Positions 9,060 through 19,075 are shown, counted from the stretch's first letter. The stretch is 64,000 nucleotides of DNA from Sulfurospirillum sp. (GCA_016744795.1 JADGDR010000009.1:33397-97396); one strand, 5' to 3'. Notes: a model not told the origin generated them from the sequence alone. Made by a program: numbers and translations.

Positions 9060-9670
9060 GTAAAGCAATAGTACTTAATGATAAATTTGAAAATTCAGGT
9101 GAGTTAGCTCTTCCTGAAAAATTTGAGGGAATTAACTCTCATAATTTACACATATATGTTAAATCTTACCAAGCAGCTTTACGTGCAAATACAGCTTCAA
9201 CTAAAAGTAGAAGTGATGTTAGTGGTGGTGGTAAAAAACCATTTGCACAAAAAGGTGGCGGTAGAGCAAGAGCTGGTAGTAGAACTAACCCTGTATGGGT
9301 TGGTGGTGGTATCGCTTTTGGACCTAGAGCAAATAGAAATTATGATCAAAAAGTAAATAAAAAACAGAAGAGATTAGCATTAGAATTCGCACTAAATGAA
9401 AAAGCATCAAAAGATGCACTTTTTGTAGTTGATTCTATAGCAGTTGAATCTGGAAAAACAAAAGATGCGGCTGCGATTGTAAAATCAATCGGCGCAAGAG
9501 ATGTACTGATAGTAAAAGATTTAATAGATGAGAAAACATTTTTAGCATTTAGAAATGTTCCAACAGCTTATTTAATAGAGTCAAATGAACTAAACGCATA
9601 TTTAGCTACAGCATTTTATGCAGTAGTGATAGAAAAATCAGTGCTTGAAACAATAGCAAAAGAGGGCTAA
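9056..9670 (+). CDS. rplD: 50S ribosomal protein L4
   Basis: 204 residues. The basic, glycine-rich extension (about 50-85, including 'GGGRARAGS') is the loop that lines the polypeptide exit tunnel. The start overlaps the rplC stop by 4 bp. In some bacteria L4 represses its own operon; no L4-type leader is recognised here. Confidence 0.97.
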   Translation: MSKAIVLNDKFENSGELALPEKFEGINSHNLHIYVKSYQAALRANTASTKSRSDVSGGGKKPFAQKGGGRARAGSRTNPVWVGGGIAFGPRANRNYDQKVNKKQKRLALEFALNEKASKDALFVVDSIAVESGKTKDAAAIVKSIGARDVLIVKDLIDEKTFLAFRNVPTAYLIESNELNAYLATAFYAVVIEKSVLETIAKEG

Positions 9671-9672
9671 TT

Positions 9673-9954
9673 ATGGCAGATATAACAGATATCAAAGCAA
9701 TACTTTATACAGAAAAGAGCTTAAGCCTTCAAGAGAATGGTACAGTAGTTATTCAGACTTCAACAAGAATGACTAAAAACCGTCTTAAAGAGGTGCTTAA
9801 AGAGTACTTTGGCTTCACTCCTCTAAAAGTTAACTCAATGAGAGTTTTGGGAAAAGTGAAGAGATTTAAAGGTGTTCAAGGTAAACGTAACGATACTAAA
9901 AAGTTTTACGTACAATTACCTGATGGCGCTCAACTAGAAAATATAGGAGCATAA
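9673..9954 (+). CDS. rplW: 50S ribosomal protein L23
   Basis: 93 residues with the usual '[10 protein letters not shown]' N-terminal region and the '[15 protein letters not shown]' RNA-binding loop. It sits at the exit-tunnel mouth and docks trigger factor and SRP. It is 2 bp after rplD and 1 bp before rplB. Confidence 0.97.
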   Translation: MADITDIKAILYTEKSLSLQENGTVVIQTSTRMTKNRLKEVLKEYFGFTPLKVNSMRVLGKVKRFKGVQGKRNDTKKFYVQLPDGAQLENIGA

Positions 9955-9955
9955 T

Positions 9956-10789
9956 ATGGCTATTAAATCATATAAACCATATACTCCGAGTCGTAGATAT
10001 GTAACTGGCTTGGATTCAAGTGACATTACAGCTAAAGCGAGTGTTCCTTCACTATTAAAAAAACTTACAGTAACTGCTGGTAGAAATAACAATGGTAGAA
10101 TTACATCTCGTCATAAGCAAGGTGGTGCTAAGAAACTTTATAGAATCATTGATTTCAAAAGAAGAAAATTTGATATTGAAGGCACTGTTGAAGCTATTGA
10201 GTACGATCCAAATAGAGTTTGTCGTATAGCACTTATCAAGTATGCTGATGGTGAGAAGAGATATATTCTTCAACCTTCAGGCTTAAATGTAGGTGATAAA
10301 ATCATGGCTGCAGAAACTGGACTTGATATCAAGCCAGGGAATGCTATGAAAATGAAGAATATCCCAGTTGGTACTATCATTCACAATATCGAGATGAAGC
10401 CTGGTAAGGGTGCTCAGATGGTTAGAAGTGCTGGTGGTTATGCTCAACTTATGGGTAAAGAAGAAAAGTATGTTGTTCTTAGATTACCAAGTGGTGAAAT
10501 GAGACAAGTACTTTGTGAATGTATGGCAACAATAGGAACAGTTGGATGTGAAGACTGGGCTAACGTTGTAATTGGTAAAGCTGGACGTAGTCGTCACCTT
10601 GGTAAAAGACCACAAACTCGTGGATCTGCGATGAACCCAATCGATCACCCGCATGGTGGTGGTGAAGGTAAAACTAACTCAGGTCGTCATCCAGTTACTC
10701 CTTGGGGTAAACCAACTAAAGGTGCTAAAACTCGTCGTAAAAAAGCGAGCGATAAACTAATTATTTCAAGAAGAAAGGGAGGCAGATAG
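9956..10789 (+). CDS. rplB: 50S ribosomal protein L2
   Basis: 277 residues, full length. It contains the strongly conserved 'HPHGGGEG' motif, whose His lies near the peptidyl-transferase centre, and a basic C-terminal tail. It is needed for subunit association and tRNA binding. Confidence 0.98.
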   Translation: MAIKSYKPYTPSRRYVTGLDSSDITAKASVPSLLKKLTVTAGRNNNGRITSRHKQGGAKKLYRIIDFKRRKFDIEGTVEAIEYDPNRVCRIALIKYADGEKRYILQPSGLNVGDKIMAAETGLDIKPGNAMKMKNIPVGTIIHNIEMKPGKGAQMVRSAGGYAQLMGKEEKYVVLRLPSGEMRQVLCECMATIGTVGCEDWANVVIGKAGRSRHLGKRPQTRGSAMNPIDHPHGGGEGKTNSGRHPVTPWGKPTKGAKTRRKKASDKLIISRRKGGR

Positions 10790-10791
10790 AG

Positions 10792-11073
10792 ATGGCAAGA
10801 AGTCTAAAAAAAGGTCCTTTTGTTGATGATCACTTAATTAAAAAAGTGTTGAAAGCAAAAGAAGAAAAGTCAAATAAACCTATCAAAACTTGGTCTAGAA
10901 GAAGTACTGTTACTCCTGATATGATTGGTACAACAATGAACGTTCATAATGGAAGAAACTTTATTCCTGTATATATAACTGAAAATCATATCGGTTATAA
11001 ACTTGGTGAATTTGCTCCAACACGTACTTTTAAGGGTCATAAGGGCTCTGTTCAGAAGAAGGTAGGGAAATAG
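10792..11073 (+). CDS. rpsS: 30S ribosomal protein S19
   Basis: 93 residues starting '[15 protein letters not shown]', with the '[11 protein letters not shown]' and 'LGEFAPTR' motifs of the family. It binds the 30S head as a heterodimer with S13. Confidence 0.98.
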   Translation: MARSLKKGPFVDDHLIKKVLKAKEEKSNKPIKTWSRRSTVTPDMIGTTMNVHNGRNFIPVYITENHIGYKLGEFAPTRTFKGHKGSVQKKVGK

Positions 11074-11075
11074 TC

Positions 11076-11408
11076 ATGAGTAAAGCAATATTAAAATTTA
11101 TCAGACTATCACCAATTAAAGCTAGATTAGTAGCTCGTGAAGTTCAAGGAATGAACGCAGAATTTGCACTTGCAAGTTTAGAATTTATGCCTAACAAAGC
11201 TGCTAGAATTATTTCTAAAGTTATTGCAAGTGCAGTGGCTAATGGTGGTTATGAGCCAGAAGAAGTAGTAATTTCATCTTGTCGTATAGATCAAGGTCCA
11301 GTTCTTAAAAGATTTAGACCAAGAGCAAGAGGAAGTGCTAGTGGCATCAGAAAACCAACTTCGCATGTATTTGTAGAAGTATCAAAAGCTACAAAGAAGG
11401 AAGACTAA
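11076..11408 (+). CDS. rplV: 50S ribosomal protein L22
   Basis: 110 residues. The C-terminal beta-hairpin region '[19 protein letters not shown]' lines the nascent-chain tunnel, where macrolide-resistance changes occur in other species. It reads as wild-type-like. Confidence 0.97.
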   Translation: MSKAILKFIRLSPIKARLVAREVQGMNAEFALASLEFMPNKAARIISKVIASAVANGGYEPEEVVISSCRIDQGPVLKRFRPRARGSASGIRKPTSHVFVEVSKATKKED

Positions 11409-11409
11409 G

Positions 11410-12099
11410 ATGGGTCAAAAAGTAAATCCAATTGGTTTAAGACTTGGAATCAATAGAAACTGGGATTCAAGATGGTTTCCTGGAGAGAATTTAGCTGCAA
11501 ACATTGGTGAAGATTATAAAATTAGAAAATTTCTAAAAAAAGAACTTTACTATGCTGGTGTTAGCCAAATTCTTATTGAAAGAACTGCAAAAAAATTAAG
11601 AGTTACAGTTGTTGCTGCACGTCCTGGTATCATTATTGGTAAAAAGGGTGCAGATATTGAGAAGCTTAGAGTTAAACTTAACAAGCTTGTTGGTAAAGAC
11701 GTTAATGTAAATATTAAAGAAGAGAGAAAGCCACAAGCTTCTGCTCAACTCGCAGCTGAAAATGTTGCAATGCAGTTAGAGCGTCGTGTTGCATTTAGAA
11801 GAGCTATGAAAAAAATTATTCAAGGTGCACAAAAATCTGGAGCAAAGGGTATTAAAGTATCTGTTTCAGGTAGACTTGGTGGTGCTGAGATGGCTAGAAC
11901 TGAGTGGTATTTAGAAGGTAGAGTTCCTCTTCATACTCTTAGAGCTAAGATAGATTATGGTTTCGCAGAAGCTCATACAACATACGGAATTATAGGTATA
12001 AAAGTATGGATCTTTAAAGGTGAAGTTTTAACAACTGGTGTTCAAGCTGAGCCAAAAGAACAGATGCGACCTAGAAAACCAAGAAGAGGTAAAAACTAA
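11410..12099 (+). CDS. rpsC: 30S ribosomal protein S3
   Basis: 229 residues with an N-terminal type II KH domain (GxxG loop within '[14 protein letters not shown]') and the C-terminal S3 domain. It lies at the mRNA entry site and has helicase activity together with S4. Its stop overlaps the rplP start by one base. Confidence 0.98.
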   Translation: MGQKVNPIGLRLGINRNWDSRWFPGENLAANIGEDYKIRKFLKKELYYAGVSQILIERTAKKLRVTVVAARPGIIIGKKGADIEKLRVKLNKLVGKDVNVNIKEERKPQASAQLAAENVAMQLERRVAFRRAMKKIIQGAQKSGAKGIKVSVSGRLGGAEMARTEWYLEGRVPLHTLRAKIDYGFAEAHTTYGIIGIKVWIFKGEVLTTGVQAEPKEQMRPRKPRRGKN

Positions 12100-12524
12100 T
12101 GTTAATGCCTAAAAGAACAAAATATAAAAAGCAGATGAAGGGTAGAAATCGTGGTAAATCATTTAGAGGTAATTCAATCTCTTTTGGTGATATAGCACTT
12201 AAAGCTACTGAAGCTGGTCGTATTGATTCACGTCAAATCGAAGCAGCGAGAATCTCTTATACAAGACATGTTAAGCGTCAAGCAAAAACTTGGATTCGTG
12301 TATTCCCTGATAAGCCTTTAACAGCTAAACCATTAGAGACAAGAATGGGTAAGGGTAAAGGACCAGTTGATAGATGGGTTATGAACATTAAGCCAGGAAG
12401 AATCATTTTTGAGATGGCTGGAGTTAGCGAAGAGTTAGCGCGTGAAGCACTTACCCTTGCTATGCATAAGCTGCCTTTCAAAACTAAGATAGTTAATAGA
12501 GAGAGCGAAAATGAAGTATACTGA
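12099..12524 (+). CDS. rplP: 50S ribosomal protein L16
   Basis: 141 residues beginning '[16 protein letters not shown]'. The first ATG (12099) rather than 12105 is chosen because it is coupled to the rpsC stop and Campylobacterota L16 proteins usually start MLMPKRT. It contacts the A- and P-site tRNAs. It overlaps rpmC by 14 bp. Confidence 0.97.
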   Translation: MLMPKRTKYKKQMKGRNRGKSFRGNSISFGDIALKATEAGRIDSRQIEAARISYTRHVKRQAKTWIRVFPDKPLTAKPLETRMGKGKGPVDRWVMNIKPGRIIFEMAGVSEELAREALTLAMHKLPFKTKIVNRESENEVY

Positions 12525-12699
12525 TTTAAATGAAAAAACTGCAGTTGAACTTGCAGAGTTATTAAAAGAGAAAAAGGTTCTTTTGTTTACAGTAAAACAA
12601 AAGTTAAAGACAATGCAACTAACTAATTCAAATGAGATTAGAGAAGTTAGAAGAGATATCGCTCGTATTAGTACGGCTATTTCGGCTCAAAATAAGTGA
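12511..12699 (+). CDS. rpmC: 50S ribosomal protein L29
   Basis: 62-residue, two-helix protein with the C-terminal signature '[12 protein letters not shown]'. It lies next to L23 at the tunnel exit. The start lies within the rplP end, so translation is coupled. Confidence 0.95.
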   Translation: MKYTDLNEKTAVELAELLKEKKVLLFTVKQKLKTMQLTNSNEIREVRRDIARISTAISAQNK

Positions 12700-12712
12700 T
12701 TAGGGGAAAGTA

Positions 12713-12964
12713 ATGGCTTTAAAAAGAGAAATACAAGGCGTAGTTGTACAAAAAACTGGTGATAAATCAATCACAGTTTTAGTAGAGAGACGCGTAATGC
12801 ACCCTAAATATCGTAAATATGTTAAACGTTTTAAAAAGTTTATTGTTCATGATGAAAAGAATGAATCAAAAGCTGGCGATATTGTAAGAGCTATCGAGTG
12901 TAGACCACTATCTAAAAGAAAATCTTTTAGACTATCTCAGATAGTTACGGTAGGAGTTGAGTAA
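12713..12964 (+). CDS. rpsQ: 30S ribosomal protein S17
   Basis: 83 residues with an OB-fold and the family motifs '[10 protein letters not shown]' and '[14 protein letters not shown]'. It is a primary 16S rRNA binder. The stop and the rplN start overlap by one base. Confidence 0.97.
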   Translation: MALKREIQGVVVQKTGDKSITVLVERRVMHPKYRKYVKRFKKFIVHDEKNESKAGDIVRAIECRPLSKRKSFRLSQIVTVGVE

Positions 12965-13332
12965 TGATACAAGGTTTTACTAGATTAGCTGTTGCTGATA
13001 ATACTGGGGCTAAAGAAATTATGTGTATCAAAGTTCTTGGTGGTTCTAAACGTCGTTATGCAACTGTAGGTGACGTTATTGTTGCTTCTGTTAAAAAAGC
13101 TTTACCAACTGGTAAAGTTAAAAAAGGACAGGTAATTAAAGCAGTTGTCGTTAGAACTAGAAAAGAGATACAAAGAGAGAATGGTTCACTTATCAGATTT
13201 GATGAGAATGCAGCTGTTATTCTTAATGATAAAAAAGAGCCAATAGGAACAAGAATTTTTGGACCTGTTGGTAGAGAAGTAAGATACGCTGGTTTTATGA
13301 AGATTGTATCACTTGCTCCGGAGGTACTATAA
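12964..13332 (+). CDS. rplN: 50S ribosomal protein L14
   Basis: 122 residues, full length, with '[16 protein letters not shown]' at the N-terminus. It forms an inter-subunit bridge and is the docking site of the silencing factor RsfS. It overlaps rplX by one base. Confidence 0.98.
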   Translation: MIQGFTRLAVADNTGAKEIMCIKVLGGSKRRYATVGDVIVASVKKALPTGKVKKGQVIKAVVVRTRKEIQRENGSLIRFDENAAVILNDKKEPIGTRIFGPVGREVRYAGFMKIVSLAPEVL

Positions 13333-13568
13333 TGGCTACTAAATTTAAGATTAAAAAAGGTGATAATGTAAAAATTATTGCTGGAGATGACAAGGGTAAA
13401 GTTGCTAAAGTTCTACAAGTACTTACAAAGAACTCTAAAGTTGTCGTTGAGGGTTGTAAGATAGCTAAAAAAGCTGTTAAGCCTGATGATAAAAACCCAA
13501 ATGGTGGATTCATTAACAAAGAGATGCCTATTGATATTTCTAATGTTGAAAAAGTAGAGGGTGAATAA
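13332..13568 (+). CDS. rplX: 50S ribosomal protein L24
   Basis: 78 residues with a KOW motif near the start ('[20 protein letters not shown]'). It is an assembly-initiator protein of the 50S subunit. The length is shorter than the E. coli protein (104) but usual for this phylum. Confidence 0.96.
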   Translation: MATKFKIKKGDNVKIIAGDDKGKVAKVLQVLTKNSKVVVEGCKIAKKAVKPDDKNPNGGFINKEMPIDISNVEKVEGE

Positions 13569-14113
13569 TGAACAGATTAAAAGCTAGATATAGAGCAGAA
13601 GTTAAAGATGCTCTTGTAAAAGAGTTTGATATTAAAAACTCTATGCTAATTCCTGCTTTAGAAAAAGTTGTTATCAGTGTTGGTGCTGGTGATGATGGAA
13701 AAGATAGCAAAATTTTACAAAATATTGTAGATACTATCTCTTTAATTGCTGGACAAAAAGCACAAGTAAAGAATGCTAAAAAATCAGTTGCTGGTTTTAA
13801 AGTAAGAGAAGGATATCCTGTAGGCGTTAAAGTTACTTTACGTAATGAACAAATGTATGCATTTTTGGACAAGCTAATATCTGTAGCACTTCCAAGAGTT
13901 AAGGATTTCCGTGGATTACCAAGAAATGGATTTGACGGAAGAGCAAACTATAACTTTGGTTTAACTGAGCAATTGATGTTCCCAGAAGTAGATTTTGATA
14001 GTATATTAAAAACTCATGGTATGAACATAACAATTGTTACTACTGCTGCTAATGATAAGCAAGCTTTTAAGCTTCTTGAATTAGTTGGTATTCCGTTCGC
14101 GAAGGGTAAGTAA
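13568..14113 (+). CDS. rplE: 50S ribosomal protein L5
   Basis: 181 residues including '[10 protein letters not shown]' and '[17 protein letters not shown]'. It binds 5S rRNA and contacts the P-site tRNA and S13. Its start overlaps the rplX stop by one base. Confidence 0.98.
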   Translation: MNRLKARYRAEVKDALVKEFDIKNSMLIPALEKVVISVGAGDDGKDSKILQNIVDTISLIAGQKAQVKNAKKSVAGFKVREGYPVGVKVTLRNEQMYAFLDKLISVALPRVKDFRGLPRNGFDGRANYNFGLTEQLMFPEVDFDSILKTHGMNITIVTTAANDKQAFKLLELVGIPFAKGK

Positions 14114-14114
14114 C

Positions 14115-14300
14115 ATGGCAAAAAAATCTATGATTGCAAAGGCTGCAAGAACGCCTAAGTTTAAAGTTAGAGGATATAGCAGATGTCAAATTTGTGGACG
14201 TCCTCATTCAGTTTACAGAGATTTTGGTGTATGTAGAGTTTGTCTTAGAAAAATGGCAAACGAAGGTCTGATTCCAGGCCTTAAAAAAGCAAGCTGGTAA
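14115..14300 (+). CDS. rpsZ: 30S ribosomal protein S14, zinc-binding type
   Basis: 61 residues starting '[13 protein letters not shown]' with a four-cysteine zinc site of form C-x2-C-x12-C-x2-C ('CQIC' ... 'CRVC'). This is the short type-Z S14 rather than the 101-residue zinc-free form. An in-frame upstream extension exists but overlaps rplE, so the ATG right after the rplE stop is chosen. Confidence 0.96.
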   Translation: MAKKSMIAKAARTPKFKVRGYSRCQICGRPHSVYRDFGVCRVCLRKMANEGLIPGLKKASW

Positions 14301-14309
14301 GGAAATAGA

Positions 14310-14705
14310 ATGATAAATGATCTCTTAGCAGATGCACTAACTAGAATTAGAAATGCATCATTAAGAAAACTAGATGTTACGCAGTTGATGCACTCAAAAT
14401 TAGTAGAAGCTGTTTTGGTAGTTTTCCAAAACAAAGGTTACATTGAGAGCTTTAATGTTATCGAAGATGGCAATAAAAAATTCATAAAAGTTGTACTTAA
14501 ATATGACAAAAATGAAAAAAGCGTAATTACTGAAGTTAAAAAAATCTCAAAGCCAGGACGCCGTGTTTATAAGGGTTCTGATGAGATTAAAAAATTCAAA
14601 AATGGTTATGGTACTATTGTAGTTAGTACTTCTAAAGGTGTACTAAGTAACGACGACGCTCATAAAGAGAAAGTTGGCGGCGAAGTACTTGCAAGTATCT
14701 GGTAA
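14310..14705 (+). CDS. rpsH: 30S ribosomal protein S8
   Basis: 131 residues, starting '[16 protein letters not shown]' and ending with 'GGEVLASIW'. It binds helix 21 of 16S rRNA. In E. coli S8 is the translational repressor of the spc operon; a matching mRNA site was not identified here. A 71-bp gap follows before rplF. Confidence 0.98.
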   Translation: MINDLLADALTRIRNASLRKLDVTQLMHSKLVEAVLVVFQNKGYIESFNVIEDGNKKFIKVVLKYDKNEKSVITEVKKISKPGRRVYKGSDEIKKFKNGYGTIVVSTSKGVLSNDDAHKEKVGGEVLASIW

Positions 14706-14776
14706 AACAGTTTTCTTTTATGGTATTCGATAACCATATGAAGTAAAGTCTTATCGTAGACAAGTAAAGGAAATAG

Positions 14777-15313
14777 ATGTCACGTATTGGAAAAAATCCA
14801 GTTACGATTCCTGCTGAAATTAATGTTTCAGTAGATGGAAATCTAGTTGTATTTAAAAAGGGTAGTGTTCAAAAAGAGTTGGACACTAAAGGAAATGTTG
14901 AAGTTAAAGTGCAAGACGGTAAAATTGTATTCTCTGCAAAGAGTGATGATAGACAAGATCGTGCTTACTGGGGAACTTATCGTGCACTAAGCGCTAACAT
15001 TATAGTTGGACTAACGGAAGGTTACCAAAAGCAATTGGAAATCAATGGTGTTGGTTATAGAGCTGCAGTTAAAGGGAATACTCTTGAGCTTCAACTTGGT
15101 TTTTCTCATCCTATTAATTATGAATTCCCAAAAGGTCTTCAAATTAGTGTAGAGAAAAATATCGTAACTATTAAAGGTGATGATAAGCAAGTTGTTGGAC
15201 AAGTTGCTGCTGAAGTTAGAAGTTTTAGACCACCAGAGCCTTATAAAGGTAAGGGTGTTAAGTATGTTGAAGAGCATATCCGTCGTAAAGCCGGAAAAAC
15301 TGCTAAGAAATAG
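14777..15313 (+). CDS. rplF: 50S ribosomal protein L6
   Basis: 178 residues with two related domains and the C-terminal motif '[11 protein letters not shown]'. It lies near the factor-binding (sarcin-ricin) site. Unusually for this operon it is separated from rpsH by 71 bp, which holds no clear hairpin. Confidence 0.98.
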   Translation: MSRIGKNPVTIPAEINVSVDGNLVVFKKGSVQKELDTKGNVEVKVQDGKIVFSAKSDDRQDRAYWGTYRALSANIIVGLTEGYQKQLEINGVGYRAAVKGNTLELQLGFSHPINYEFPKGLQISVEKNIVTIKGDDKQVVGQVAAEVRSFRPPEPYKGKGVKYVEEHIRRKAGKTAKK

Positions 15314-15322
15314 GGGTAGTAA

Positions 15323-15679
15323 ATGAGACCAAATATTTTAAAAAGAAAGCTTGCATTAAGAGTTAAGCGTAAAAAAAGAGTAAGAGCAGATATAAATGGA
15401 ACTAGTGAACGTCCAAGAGTATCTATATTTAAATCTAACAAATATGTTTATGTTCAAGTAATTGATGATGTAAATTGTGTAACTTTAGTAGCAGCTGATG
15501 GCGCTAAATTAGGTTTGAAAGCTAATAAAGCTGGTGCAGGGGAACTTGCAAAGGTTTTAGCTCAGAGTCTTAAAGAGAAAAATCTAACAAATGTTGTATT
15601 TGATAGAAATGGATATCTTTATCATGGTGTTGTTGCTGCTTTTGCAGATGGCTTAAGAGAAAACGGCATTACGCTGTAA
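15323..15679 (+). CDS. rplR: 50S ribosomal protein L18
   Basis: 118 residues, with a basic N-terminal tail '[14 protein letters not shown]' in part and '[12 protein letters not shown]'. It is the principal 5S rRNA binder, together with L5 and L25. Confidence 0.97.
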   Translation: MRPNILKRKLALRVKRKKRVRADINGTSERPRVSIFKSNKYVYVQVIDDVNCVTLVAADGAKLGLKANKAGAGELAKVLAQSLKEKNLTNVVFDRNGYLYHGVVAAFADGLRENGITL

Positions 15680-15698
15680 TAGAAGGAAAGACGATTCA

Positions 15699-16142
15699 AT
15701 GGAAAAGTATAATAGAGAAGAATTTGAAGAAGTCATCGTTAACATCGGCCGTGTAACTAAAGTTGTTAAAGGTGGTAGACGTTTTAGATTTACAGCACTA
15801 GTAGTTGTTGGAAATAAAAACGGATTAGTTGGATTTGGTTTTGGTAAAGCCAAAGAAGTTCCTGATGCTATTAAAAAAGCAGTAGATGATGCTTTCAAAA
15901 GTATTGTAAAAGTCAATACTAAAGGTTCAACTATCGCTCATGATATTGAAGTAAAATATAACGCAAGTAGAATTTTACTTAGACCAGCTAGTGAAGGTAC
16001 AGGAGTTATTGCCGGTGGTGCAACTCGTCCAGTTCTTGAGCTTGCAGGTATTAAAGATATCTTGACTAAGTCATTAGGTTCAAATAATCCAGCAAACGTG
16101 GTAAGAGCAACAATGAAAGCTCTTAGCATGATTAAAGCTTAA
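15699..16142 (+). CDS. rpsE: 30S ribosomal protein S5
   Basis: 147 residues, with an N-terminal dsRNA-binding-like domain ('[17 protein letters not shown]') and a C-terminal domain with '[13 protein letters not shown]'. It affects decoding accuracy with S4. Only 9 bp separate it from rplO, so there is no room for rpmD (L30), which usually lies here in other phyla. Confidence 0.98.
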   Translation: MEKYNREEFEEVIVNIGRVTKVVKGGRRFRFTALVVVGNKNGLVGFGFGKAKEVPDAIKKAVDDAFKSIVKVNTKGSTIAHDIEVKYNASRILLRPASEGTGVIAGGATRPVLELAGIKDILTKSLGSNNPANVVRATMKALSMIKA

Positions 16143-16151
16143 GGAGTTAAA

Positions 16152-16550
16152 ATGGCATTAGATAATCTAACTCCAGCTACTGGCTCAACTCACTCAAGAA
16201 AGAGAGTTGGTCGTGGTCAAGGAAGTGGAATGGGTAAAACGGCGAGTCGTGGTTGTAATGGTCAAAAGTCTCGTTCAGGTTACAAAATCAAGAGAAACTT
16301 TGAGGGTGGACAACAGCCTTTAAGTAAAAGACTACCTAAAGTAGGATTTTATTCAAGAGTAAGTAAACCATATAGTATTAATGTAGATAGAGTAAAAGCT
16401 GTAGCTGCACTTGAAGAATTAACTTTAGATTCAATCAAAAGTGTTCATAAAATGGCTGGAACAGTTAGTAGAATTAAACTTATTGGTGCAGGTGCAAAAG
16501 AGCTTGCAAGTAAAATTAAAGACGATAATATAACTTATACTGGCAAATAG
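16152..16550 (+). CDS. rplO: 50S ribosomal protein L15
   Basis: 132 residues, with the glycine/arginine-rich N-terminal region ('RVGRGQGSGMGKTASRG') and the 'FEGGQQPLSKRLPKVGF' motif. It is a late assembly protein. One base separates it from secY. Confidence 0.97.
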   Translation: MALDNLTPATGSTHSRKRVGRGQGSGMGKTASRGCNGQKSRSGYKIKRNFEGGQQPLSKRLPKVGFYSRVSKPYSINVDRVKAVAALEELTLDSIKSVHKMAGTVSRIKLIGAGAKELASKIKDDNITYTGK

Positions 16551-16551
16551 A

Positions 16552-17814
16552 ATGAGTAATGATCTTACTAAAAAGATTTTAATTACTCTAGGATTTATTT
16601 TTGCGTACAGAATACTGGCATACGTGCCAGTACCTGGCGTAAATCTTGATGTAATTAAAGAATTCTTTGATTCAAATAGCTCAAATGCCTTAGGTATGTT
16701 TAATATGTTCAGTGGTAATGCTGCACAAAGAATGAGTATAATTTCACTAGGAATTATGCCATACATTACTGCTTCAATCGTTATGGAACTTCTAGCTGCT
16801 ACATTCCCTGCTCTTGGTAAAATGAAAAAAGAGCGTGATGGAATGGTAAAATATATGCAAATCATTCGTTATGCAACTATTGGTATTACAATCATTCAAG
16901 CTATTGGTGTTTCTGTTGGACTTGGAAGTATGACTGGACGTGGTGGTGAGAGTGCTATTATGATTGATATGACTACATTTTCAGCAGTTGCCGCAGCTTC
17001 AATGCTCACTGGAACTATGCTTCTTATGTGGATTGGTGAACAGATTACTCAGCGTGGTATTGGTAATGGTATATCTTTGATTATCTTTGCTGGTATCGTT
17101 TCAGGAATCCCAAGAGCAATTGGTGGAACAATAAACCTTGTAAATACAGGTGAATTGAACTTCTTAGTTGTTATTGGTATTTTACTAGTCATTCTTGCCA
17201 CGGTTGGTTCTATCATCTATGTTGAGATGGGAGAACGGCGTGTACCTATCTCCTATAGTAGAAAAGTAATGATGCAAAACCAACATAAAAGAATTATGAA
17301 TTATGTACCTATTAAAGTAAACCTTAGTGGTGTTATACCACCAATTTTTGCAAGTGCAATTTTGATGTTTCCATCAACAATTATGCAAGCTAGTACAAAT
17401 CCTATAATTCAAAGAATAAATGACTTTTTAAGTCCAAATAGTTATGCATTTAATGTATTAACTTTTATGTTTGTTATATTCTTTGCATATTTTTATGCAT
17501 CTATTGTATTTAGTGCAAAAGATATTTCAGATAACTTAAAAAAACAGGGTGGTTTTATCCCTGGTGTTCGTCCTGGTGAAAGTACTGCTATGTATCTTAA
17601 TGAAGTTGCAAGTAGATTGACATTTTGGGGTTCTATATATCTAGGACTTATCTCAACTCTTCCATGGGTTTTGGTAAAGACTATGGGTGTTCCATTCTTT
17701 TTTGGAGGAACAGCAGTTCTTATCGTAGTTCAAGTTGCGCTTGATACTATGAGAAAAATTGAAGCTCAGATGTATATGAATAAATACGAAACATTGAGTG
17801 CAGTAGGTCTTTAA
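16552..17814 (+). CDS. secY: Preprotein translocase subunit SecY
   Basis: The channel subunit of the inner-membrane Sec translocon. The 420 residues contain ten predicted transmembrane helices, with the family motifs 'GIMPYITASIVMEL' (helix 2 plug region) and 'GIGNGISLIIFAGI' (helix 4). The position inside the spc operon is universal. The stop overlaps the map start by one base. Confidence 0.98.
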   Translation: MSNDLTKKILITLGFIFAYRILAYVPVPGVNLDVIKEFFDSNSSNALGMFNMFSGNAAQRMSIISLGIMPYITASIVMELLAATFPALGKMKKERDGMVKYMQIIRYATIGITIIQAIGVSVGLGSMTGRGGESAIMIDMTTFSAVAAASMLTGTMLLMWIGEQITQRGIGNGISLIIFAGIVSGIPRAIGGTINLVNTGELNFLVVIGILLVILATVGSIIYVEMGERRVPISYSRKVMMQNQHKRIMNYVPIKVNLSGVIPPIFASAILMFPSTIMQASTNPIIQRINDFLSPNSYAFNVLTFMFVIFFAYFYASIVFSAKDISDNLKKQGGFIPGVRPGESTAMYLNEVASRLTFWGSIYLGLISTLPWVLVKTMGVPFFFGGTAVLIVVQVALDTMRKIEAQMYMNKYETLSAVGL

Positions 17815-18572
17815 TGGCGATTGCTATTAAAAAACCACAAGATATTGAGAAATTAAGAATTTCAAATAGAATTGTAGCACAAACACTGCAACTTTTATCT
17901 AATGAAGCTCGTTCAGGCATGACTCTTTTGGAGTTAAATGCTATGGGTGAAGATTTCATTCATTCACAAGGAGGAAGACCAGCCTTTAAAGGCTTATATG
18001 GTTTTCCTGCTGGTGTATGTACCTCTGTCAACGAAGTTATAATCCATGGTATCCCAGATAAATATGTTTTAAAAGATGGTGATATTGTTGGTTTTGATAT
18101 AGGTGTAGAGAAAGATGGATGGTTTGGTGATGCTGCAGTGACTATTGGAATAGGTGAAATCTCAAAGGAAAATCAGAGACTTATAGATTGTTCACGTGAT
18201 GCACTTTACTATGCAATAAAAAATATAAAAGTTGGAATGAGATTTAAAGAATTAAGTTTCATGCTTGAAGAATTTATTCATGCACAAGGTTATGTTCCTC
18301 TAAAAAGTTTTTGTGGGCATGGTTTGGGTCGCAAACCTCACGAAGAACCAGAGATTCCAAACTATTTAGAAGGAAATAATCCGAGGCAAGGCCCAAAAAT
18401 TAAAAACGGAATGGTTTTTTGTTTAGAACCCATGATTTGTCACAATAGTGGAGTTGCAAAAATATTGGAAGATAAATGGGCAGTAGTTTCAGAAGATGGG
18501 CTTTTTGGAAGTCATTATGAACATGCTGTCGCAATCATAAATAACAAGGCCGAAATTTTATCGGTAGTATAA
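17814..18572 (+). CDS. map: Methionine aminopeptidase, type I
   Basis: Removes the N-terminal Met from nascent proteins. The 252 residues carry the metal ligands Asp in 'VGFDIGV' and 'GDAAVT', His in 'GHGLGRKPHEEP', Glu in 'CLEPM' and Glu in the C-terminal 'YEHAVAI'. It is co-transcribed with secY and infA, the usual order. Confidence 0.97.
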   Translation: MAIAIKKPQDIEKLRISNRIVAQTLQLLSNEARSGMTLLELNAMGEDFIHSQGGRPAFKGLYGFPAGVCTSVNEVIIHGIPDKYVLKDGDIVGFDIGVEKDGWFGDAAVTIGIGEISKENQRLIDCSRDALYYAIKNIKVGMRFKELSFMLEEFIHAQGYVPLKSFCGHGLGRKPHEEPEIPNYLEGNNPRQGPKIKNGMVFCLEPMICHNSGVAKILEDKWAVVSEDGLFGSHYEHAVAIINNKAEILSVV

Positions 18573-18587
18573 GAAGGATGTTTAAGT

Positions 18588-18806
18588 ATGGCAAAAGATG
18601 ATGTAATCGAAGTAGATGGTAAAGTGTTAGAAGCTCTGCCAAATGCAACGTTTAAAGTAGAAGTTCAAAATGGACATGTAGTTTTATGCCACATAGCTGG
18701 TAAGATGAGAATGCATTATATAAAAATAATGCCAGGAGATACTGTGAAGTTGGAATTAACTCCTTACTCTCTTGACAAAGGTCGTATAACTTATAGATAT
18801 AAGTAA
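18588..18806 (+). CDS. infA: Translation initiation factor IF-1
   Basis: 72-residue OB-fold protein with '[20 protein letters not shown]' and '[14 protein letters not shown]' typical of IF-1. It blocks the A site during initiation. It is the last gene before the 303-bp non-coding gap. Confidence 0.98.
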   Translation: MAKDDVIEVDGKVLEALPNATFKVEVQNGHVVLCHIAGKMRMHYIKIMPGDTVKLELTPYSLDKGRITYRYK

Positions 18807-18818
18807 ACTATTAGTTTG

Positions 18819-18830
18819 TTTTGGTATAAT
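18819..18830 (+). promoter_or_regulatory. Extended -10 promoter in the infA-rpmJ gap
   Basis: TGG-TATAAT, an extended -10 with a perfect hexamer at 18825-18830, preceded by T-rich sequence as is typical of Campylobacterota promoters. It would start transcription at about 18837, a few bases before the closing stem of the candidate RNA below. Confidence 0.55.
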
Positions 18831-18841
18831 AACCCCCTTTT

Positions 18842-18969
18842 GTAAAACTGTGTGAAGAATATTTAGAAAAACCCCACTATTTTTCCAAATATTGGTTTAG
18901 TCAAGTTCACTAGACCTGTGACAGTTTACGAATTTCAAAGTGGACTGTTTAGATATGCGTGGCATATCT
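18842..18969 (+). ncRNA. Candidate structured RNA between infA and rpmJ (unknown family)
   Basis: The 303-bp gap 18807-19109 has no ORF but folds well by eye. A closing stem pairs 18842-18851 with 18921-18929 (9 bp, one bulged A). Inside it are a hairpin at 18858-18893 (13 of 14 pairs, loop CCCCACTA) and a directly adjacent hairpin at 18894-18916 (8 bp including one G-U, loop CAAGTTC), giving a three-helix junction. Downstream is a perfect 8-bp hairpin at 18951-18969 (AGATATGC/GCATATCT, loop GTG) that could be a terminator or an anti-terminator arm. It could be an autoregulatory leader of the alpha operon (in E. coli, S4 binds upstream of rpsM), a riboswitch-like leader or a free small RNA. 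I recognise no known family. Confidence 0.45.
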
Positions 18970-18991
18970 TTTAACCTCGTATTTATTTTTC

Positions 18992-19001
18992 TTACATGTA
19001 A
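18992..19001. repeat. TTACATGTAA palindrome, infA-rpmJ gap
   Basis: Exact non-coding copy just after the candidate RNA. It is the only exact copy between 7,690 and 24,200, although that stretch is almost all coding. Confidence 0.8.
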
Positions 19002-19031
19002 GTGAATTTTGAGAAGTTAAACTATTTATTA

Positions 19032-19065
19032 ATAGTTCTTCTTCGCAAAGCTAAAGCTTCAGTGA
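19032..19065. repeat. Interspersed 34-bp repeat, copy 1 (upstream of rpmJ)
   Basis: Matches 39556-39590 at 29 of 35 aligned positions (one gap). Both copies run from ATAGT to AGTGA and share the central block AAAGCTT. The centre can form a small hairpin (AAGC-TAAA-GCTT). It lies 31 bp before the rpmJ ribosome-binding site. Confidence 0.55.
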
Positions 19066-19075
19066 GAGGAATTTT

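Noticed and set aside
18842..18929. Hammerhead ribozyme or purine riboswitch for the infA-rpmJ fold
   Set aside because: The three-helix layout prompted a check, but the hammerhead core (CUGANGA, GAAA) and the purine-riboswitch junction and loop sequences are not present.
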